From Alphaproteobacteria bacterium (GTDB lineage Bacteria > Pseudomonadota > Alphaproteobacteria > Caulobacterales > Aquidulcibacteraceae): DNA of 46,320 nt. The translations under genes were made by a program, and so were the position numbers. The notes beneath the pieces were generated by a model. It searched no databases. It was not told the DNA's origin and saw only the letters and a program-made list of their open reading frames with translations. Location: assembly GCA_018969015.1 (NCBI GenBank), contig JAGWZE010000028.1, positions 1 through 46,320 on the forward strand, in the 5' to 3' direction. This document shows positions 42,033 through 46,320 of the stretch, in pieces. Numbering within the stretch: position 1 is the stretch's first letter; each line of letters begins with the position of its first letter.

Positions 42033-43004
42033 TCAGGCGCCGTAGTCCTCGGGGCCTTTGGCGCGCCGATGGAACTCCAGCTTGTCGGCGTATTCGAGCG
42101 GGTCCTTGCGCTTGACCATCGCGCCTTCCGGGGTCGTCGACCAGTCGGCGAGGCGCGTTGCAAAGAACCGCAGCGCCGCCCCGCGCGCCAGCGACGGCAA
42201 TGCGGCGCGCTCCGGCGCCGTCAGCGGCCGCACGCGCTCGTAGCCCTGCACCATCGCCATGGCCTTGGTGATGTTGAAGCTGCGGTCCGGCTCGAAGCAC
42301 CACGCGTTGAGACACACCGCGAGGTCATAGGCGAGCGCGTCGGTGCAGGCGAAGTAGAAGTCGATCACGCCCGCCAGCGCGTCGCCGAGGAACAGCGTAT
42401 TGTCCGGGAACAGATCGGCATGAATGACGCCCTGCGGCAGCGCGGCGCGCCAGCCTTCCGCCTGCGCGAGGTCCAAGGCGGCGAGATCGGCCTCGATCGC
42501 GGCGGCGAGCCCCGGGCGCAGGCTTTCCGCCAACGCGAGATTGGGCCGGATCAGCGGCCCCCACGCCGCGGGCCCCAGGCTGTTGGGCCGCGCCGCGGGA
42601 TAGGACGCGAGCGCGACGTGCATCGCCGCCAGCACCTCGCCGAGCGCCCGGCACTGCGCCGCGTTCGGCCGCCGCGGCGACACCCCGCGCAGGAAGGTGA
42701 TGATCGCGCAGGCCTTGCCGCGCGCGCTCGAAAGGATCTCCCCGTCGCGCCGCCGCACCGGCGCCGGCGCCACCACGCCCGCGGCCGCGAGCGCCTCCAT
42801 GATGCCCATGAAAAACGGCAGGTCGGTCGTGGCGACGCGCTTTTCGTACACCGTCAGGATGAACCGTCCCGCCGGCGTTTCGAGCAGGAAGTTCGAGTTC
42901 TCCACGCCCTCGGCGATGCCCTTGAACGCGAGCGCCGGGCCAAGATCATAGGCCGAAAGGAGCGTGGCGAGTTCGTCGTCGGTGAGGTCGGTATATACGG
43001 CCAT
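42033..43004 (-). CDS. thrB: Homoserine kinase, type II
   Basis: A 323-residue kinase of the aminoglycoside phosphotransferase-like fold that phosphorylates homoserine. The start AVYTDLTDDELATLLSAYDLG and GIAEGVENSNFLLET are diagnostic. The catalytic loop GVIHADLFPDNTLF supplies the Asp, and GVIDFYFACTDALAYDLA the metal site. It makes the substrate of ThrC, encoded 7 kb upstream on the other strand. It follows a P-loop kinase gene after a 123-base gap with no further gene. Confidence 0.96.
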   Translation of the reverse strand: MAVYTDLTDDELATLLSAYDLGPALAFKGIAEGVENSNFLLETPAGRFILTVYEKRVATTDLPFFMGIMEALAAAGVVAPAPVRRRDGEILSSARGKACAIITFLRGVSPRRPNAAQCRALGEVLAAMHVALASYPAARPNSLGPAAWGPLIRPNLALAESLRPGLAAAIEADLAALDLAQAEGWRAALPQGVIHADLFPDNTLFLGDALAGVIDFYFACTDALAYDLAVCLNAWCFEPDRSFNITKAMAMVQGYERVRPLTAPERAALPSLARGAALRFFATRLADWSTTPEGAMVKRKDPLEYADKLEFHRRAKGPEDYGA

Positions 43005-43127
43005 GCGCCAGCATAGCCGCCGTCATGCAACATGGCGACGCCAACGCCGCGGGCAGGATCGCCGCAGAAAGGCGCGCCAGGAGCGCGCCCTATGCATGCG
43101 TCGCCGCCGTGGCCGGCCCATGCGCGC

Positions 43128-43943
43128 CTAGACGGCGCCGACGATGTCGAGCACGGCGCGGTTGGCGTCGAGCGGGATCACGATTTCGGCGCGGCGCCCG
43201 CCCGCGAGCATGTGCCACGTGATCCGCTCATAGTGCAGCACGAACTTGGCGATGTTGGCGCGCACTTCCTTCGGCAGCGTCTCGACCGTGAGCCCGCGCA
43301 GCTGCGCTTCCTGCTCCAGGCGCCAGCGCTCCACCACCTCGAACCCCGGCGCGTCGAAGGCGATGATCGCATCGAGCCGCGCGAAGAACGCCGCGTAAGG
43401 TCCCGCGAGCTGGTCGTTGACGTACGCGCGCCACGCGCCGCTTTCGTCCTCCTCGAGCTCCAGCATGTTCACCGGATCGTCCAGCTCGGCCGCGCTTTGC
43501 GCCGTCGCGCCCACGCACCAGCCGTCCACGACGATCACGTTCGGCGTCCCCAGGAACGACGGCCATTGCGCCGCCTTCACGGGCGCGTCGGCGACCTTGT
43601 CGAAGCGCGGCAGGGGCGTGCGGTCCCGGCCGCGGGCGGCTTCGAGTTGCAGGATGGTGCGCTTGGCAAGATCGAGATCGTGCGTGCCGGGCGCTCCGCG
43701 CGTGCGCAGAAGCGGGCTGATCTTCTCGCCGAGCGCCTTGCGGGCGGCCGTCGTGAGATAGACGTCGTCGAGCGAAAAATGCGCCACGCGCGGATCGGCT
43801 TTCGCCCAGGCCGCGGCGAGCGTGGATTTTCCCGAGCCCTGGGCGCCGGCGACGCCGATGCGCACCGGGCGCTTCAAGCGCTGGATCAAGGTGCGCGCGG
43901 CGTCCTGCGCCACTTCGAGAACGAGAGGATCGGGTCCGCTCAC
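43128..43943 (-). CDS. P-loop kinase, glycerate-3-kinase-like
   Basis: A 271-residue P-loop kinase. Walker A is GAQGSGKST (residues 33-41), FSLDDVYLT is the substrate-side acidic motif, and [11 protein letters not shown] is Walker B-like. The pattern resembles the D-glycerate 3-kinase/Tda10 group in the uridine kinase-like superfamily. The GTG start at 43943 overlaps the ispH stop by 4 bases. The substrate is inferred, not shown. Confidence 0.82.
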   Translation of the reverse strand: MSGPDPLVLEVAQDAARTLIQRLKRPVRIGVAGAQGSGKSTLAAAWAKADPRVAHFSLDDVYLTTAARKALGEKISPLLRTRGAPGTHDLDLAKRTILQLEAARGRDRTPLPRFDKVADAPVKAAQWPSFLGTPNVIVVDGWCVGATAQSAAELDDPVNMLELEEDESGAWRAYVNDQLAGPYAAFFARLDAIIAFDAPGFEVVERWRLEQEAQLRGLTVETLPKEVRANIAKFVLHYERITWHMLAGGRRAEIVIPLDANRAVLDIVGAV

Positions 43944-44941
43944 TCCGCCAGCACGCGCGGCAGCTTGAACACGACGTCCTCGCGGGTGACGACCACTTCC
44001 TCAACCCGCGTCGCGAACCGCGCCGCCAGCGCCGAAAGCAGGCCTTCCACCAGGTCCTCCGGCGCGCTCGCGCCCGCCGTGACCCCGACGGCCCGCACGT
44101 CCGCGCCGAACCAGCGCCAGTCCACGTCCTCGGCCGCGCCCACGAGGCGCGCGTCCCGCGCCCCCGCGCGCTTGGCCACTTCGACGAGCCGCACCGAGTT
44201 GGACGAGTTCGGCGCGCCGATCACCAGCACCAGATCGCTTTCCGCCGCCAGCGCCTTCACCGCGTCCTGCCGGTTCGTGGTGGCGTAACAGATGTCCTCC
44301 TTGTGCGGCGCGGCCATCGCCGGGAACCGCGCCTTCAGCGCCGCCACGATCTCGGCGGTGTCGTCGACGGAGAGGGTCGTCTGCGTCAGGAACGCCACTT
44401 TGGAGGCATCGCGCGGCGTGTAGGCCGCCACGTCCTCGACCGTTTCGATCAGCGTGATCGCGCCGGGGGGCAGCTGGCCCATGGTGCCGATCACCTCCGG
44501 GTGGCCCGCATGCCCGATCAGCACGATCTCGCGGCCGGCCTCGGCGTGGCGCTCGGCCTCCACGTGCACCTTCGACACCAGGGGGCAGGTGGCGTCCACA
44601 TAGAGCATGTTCCGGCGCTGGGCGTCGGCCGGCACGGACTTGGGCACGCCATGGGCCGAGAAGATCACCGGCCGGTCGGGCGGGCACTCGTCGAGCTCCT
44701 CGACGAACACCGCCCCCAGTCGCTCCAGCCGCTCGACCACGTGCCGGTTGTGCACGATCTCGTGGCGCACATAGACGGGCGCCCCAAACTTGGCGATCGC
44801 CTGCTCGACGATCTGGATCGCACGATCGACGCCGGCGCAGAAACCGCGCGGCGCAGCGAGCAGCACGCGCAAGGCGCGCTTGGCGCCGCCGGCCTCGGAG
44901 GCGGCGTCGGTGGGAGCGGAAGGGGCGCCATCGGCGGTCAT
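43940..44941 (-). CDS. ispH: 4-Hydroxy-3-methylbut-2-enyl diphosphate reductase
   Basis: A 333-residue iron-sulfur enzyme for the last step of the MEP pathway, giving IPP and DMAPP. The three cluster ligands are Cys35 ([11 protein letters not shown]), Cys119 ([12 protein letters not shown]) and Cys218 ([11 protein letters not shown]). The segment [14 protein letters not shown] holds the product-binding residues. The first 20 residues are a flexible extension. AGGAGACCAGC precedes ATG 44941. The operon continues to the P-loop kinase and thrB. Confidence 0.97.
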   Translation of the reverse strand: MTADGAPSAPTDAASEAGGAKRALRVLLAAPRGFCAGVDRAIQIVEQAIAKFGAPVYVRHEIVHNRHVVERLERLGAVFVEELDECPPDRPVIFSAHGVPKSVPADAQRRNMLYVDATCPLVSKVHVEAERHAEAGREIVLIGHAGHPEVIGTMGQLPPGAITLIETVEDVAAYTPRDASKVAFLTQTTLSVDDTAEIVAALKARFPAMAAPHKEDICYATTNRQDAVKALAAESDLVLVIGAPNSSNSVRLVEVAKRAGARDARLVGAAEDVDWRWFGADVRAVGVTAGASAPEDLVEGLLSALAARFATRVEEVVVTREDVVFKLPRVLAE

Positions 44942-45102
44942 GCTGGTCTCCTGGGACGGCGTCCGGACGTTGCGGGCCGCCCCGCGCGCTTGTATGAGCC
45001 GCTATATCGGGTCGGGCCGCGCTTCGGCCAGTCCCCCGACAAGGAGGGGCCGACGTGCCGCACGTCGGACGTCTCCCCGCCACGCTATCCCGAAGGGTCG
45101 CC

Positions 45103-45753
45103 ATGAAAAAGCTGAGCTTCGCCCTCGCCGCGCTCGCCCTCCTGCCGCTCACGGCCTGCGCCACGGGCGGCGGCGACAAACCCTCCCCCGCGGGGGAGGC
45201 GGCTGCGAAGGCCGAAGCGGCCAAGCCCGCCAAGGAGAAGGGCTTCCTCGCCCGCCTCGGCAGCGACAACAGCAAGCCCAATGTCGGCCCGTGCCCCCTG
45301 ATCGGCATCCTCTACGACAACGCCCGCGTGGTGCAGTTCGCCGCGCCGGAAGAGCGGTTCGCCAACGTCGCCTACACGGGTGAGATCCAGGGCGTGCGCG
45401 GTCTGTGCCGGTATGTCGGCTCGGACCCGATCGTGATGAACCTCGCGATCGACATGGCCTTCGGCAAGGGCCCCAAGGGCGAGGCGACGTCGCACACCTA
45501 CAAGTACTGGGTGGCCGTGACCCGCAAGGACGCCGCGCCGATCGCGAAGCAATATTTCGAGATCACCGCCAACTTCAAAAACGGCGCGGACCGCGTCGGC
45601 GGCACGGACGTGATCGAGCGGATCGTGATCCCGCGCGCCAGCGAGACCACGTCGGGCGCCAACTTCGAGATCCTCGTCGGCTTCGACCTGACGCCCGAAC
45701 AGCTGGCGTTCAACCGAGACGGCAAGCGCTTCCGGGTCGACGCCGGCAGCTGA
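45103..45753 (+). CDS. Lipoprotein of unknown function
   Basis: A 216-residue lipoprotein. The signal peptide [19 protein letters not shown] ends in lipobox LTAC (Cys19). An Ala/Lys-rich linker of about 30 residues precedes a beta-rich domain with three further Cys (GPCPLIG, GLCRYVG). GAAGGGTCG precedes the ATG, which is divergent from ispH by 161 bases; the gap holds no recognised feature. The same-strand argS starts 8 bases after its stop. No family is assigned. Confidence 0.82.
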   Translation: MKKLSFALAALALLPLTACATGGGDKPSPAGEAAAKAEAAKPAKEKGFLARLGSDNSKPNVGPCPLIGILYDNARVVQFAAPEERFANVAYTGEIQGVRGLCRYVGSDPIVMNLAIDMAFGKGPKGEATSHTYKYWVAVTRKDAAPIAKQYFEITANFKNGADRVGGTDVIERIVIPRASETTSGANFEILVGFDLTPEQLAFNRDGKRFRVDAGS

Positions 45754-45761
45754 GCGCGCTC

Positions 45762-46320
45762 ATGGCTGATCTTGCTGCAGTGCTGAGCCGCGCCGTGGGC
45801 GCGGCGTTCGCCGCCGAGGGCCTGGATCCGGCGCACGGCGCCGTGCGGCGCTCCGACCGGCCCGACCTCGCGCCCTTCCAATGCAACGGGGCCATGGCCG
45901 CCGCCAAGGCCGCCGGCAAGCCGCCCCGCGCCGTCGCCGAGGCCGTCGCCGCGCGCCTCGAGGGCATTTCGGTCGAGATCGCCGGCCCGGGCTTCCTCAA
46001 TCTGCGCGTCGATGACGCGCGGCTCACCGCGCGCGCCGCCGAGATCGCGGCCGATCCGCGCGCTGGGGCGAGCCTCGTGGCGCAGCCGCGCCGCGTCGTC
46101 GTCGACTATGGCGGCCCCAACGTCGCCAAGCCGATGCACGTTGGCCACCTGCGCGCGTCGATCATCGGCGAGGCGCTCAAGCGCCTTTTCCGCGCTCGCG
46201 GCGACACCGTGTGGGGCGACGCGCATTTCGGCGACTGGGGCTTCCAGATGGGCCTCATGATCGCCGTCATCGAGGACGAGTTCGGCGACGCCTTCTCGCC
46301 CGAGAAGCTTTCGCTCGACT
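45762..46320 (+). CDS. argS: Arginyl-tRNA synthetase (N-terminal part, cut by window end)
   Basis: The first 186 codons of ArgRS. The N-terminal Arg-tRNA core-binding domain includes [22 protein letters not shown], and the class I signature appears as [20 protein letters not shown] (HVGH at residues 126-129). [13 protein letters not shown] follows. The start is ATG 45762. Only 8 bases separate it from the lipoprotein stop, so the two may be co-transcribed. The C-terminus is outside the window. Confidence 0.96.
   Translation, partial: MADLAAVLSRAVGAAFAAEGLDPAHGAVRRSDRPDLAPFQCNGAMAAAKAAGKPPRAVAEAVAARLEGISVEIAGPGFLNLRVDDARLTARAAEIAADPRAGASLVAQPRRVVVDYGGPNVAKPMHVGHLRASIIGEALKRLFRARGDTVWGDAHFGDWGFQMGLMIAVIEDEFGDAFSPEKLSLD

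Noticed and set aside
43330-43350. TCGAACCCC as part of a tRNA T-arm
   Set aside because: No cloverleaf can be built around it, and it lies inside the P-loop kinase gene.

Overview
The window is ordinary high-GC alphaproteobacterial chromosome, densely packed and mostly housekeeping. The strongest lineage marker is a circularly permuted, two-piece ssrA (tmRNA) gene at about 700-1034 on the minus strand. The gene order ctaC-ctaD-ctaB-small membrane protein-ctaG-ctaE-DUF983-surf1-thrC-M16 peptidase, the lone HPt protein and the DUF1127 protein also fit a Caulobacterales or Hyphomonadaceae-like bacterium. The genus cannot be named from sequence reading alone. No prophage, insertion sequence, CRISPR array, tRNA or rRNA was seen.

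Layout. 1-666: a glutathione S-transferase cut by the window edge and a coupled unknown gene. 700-1034: ssrA. 1188-3096: thyA, an exported unknown protein and folA, overlapping or nearly so. 3185-6937: NnrU-like membrane protein, HPt protein, Nudix hydrolase, methyltransferase, an exported unknown and a ClpP-family protease. 7009-9708 (minus): HD nucleotidase, tyrosine-phosphatase-like protein and a degenerate-Nudix winged-helix regulator (NrtR/NadQ-like), followed by a low-GC HEPN-like gene. 9809-14362: small proteins, a GNAT enzyme, a CBS-GAF histidine kinase, a FabH-like synthase and a lipoprotein. 14457-18279: YgfZ-like protein, a family 9 glycosyltransferase coupled to pyrC, and a macro-domain protein. 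18370-24267: DUF1127 protein, exported protein, ThDP enzyme, HExxH protein, a CYP153-like P450, and a coupled TIR-transmembrane protein plus exported ankyrin-like protein. 24274-27163 (minus): tldD and two tandem TPR proteins.

27309-37971 is a 10.7 kb same-strand run that builds aa3-type cytochrome c oxidase (ctaC, D, B, CoxF-like, G, E, DUF983, SURF1) and continues through thrC, an M16 peptidase, a GNAT enzyme and an EAL phosphodiesterase with mostly overlapping starts. 37981-42004 holds YqgE, a peroxiredoxin, a 125-base palindromic repeat, a MarR-nitroreductase pair with a visible operator, and an HxlR regulator divergent from a carboxymuconolactone decarboxylase-family gene. 42033-44941 (minus) is ispH, a P-loop kinase and thrB. 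The right edge has a lipoprotein and the start of argS.

The less ordinary items are the low-GC HEPN-like gene attached to a nucleotide-sensing operon, the TIR-membrane/exported-ankyrin pair, a dihydroorotase with Gln in place of its first metal-binding His, an unknown exported protein embedded between thyA and folA, and the tmRNA details (UUCG-capped precursor, non-consensus T-loop, tag ending RLAA). None is shown here to be a new system; the first two are the best candidates for follow-up.
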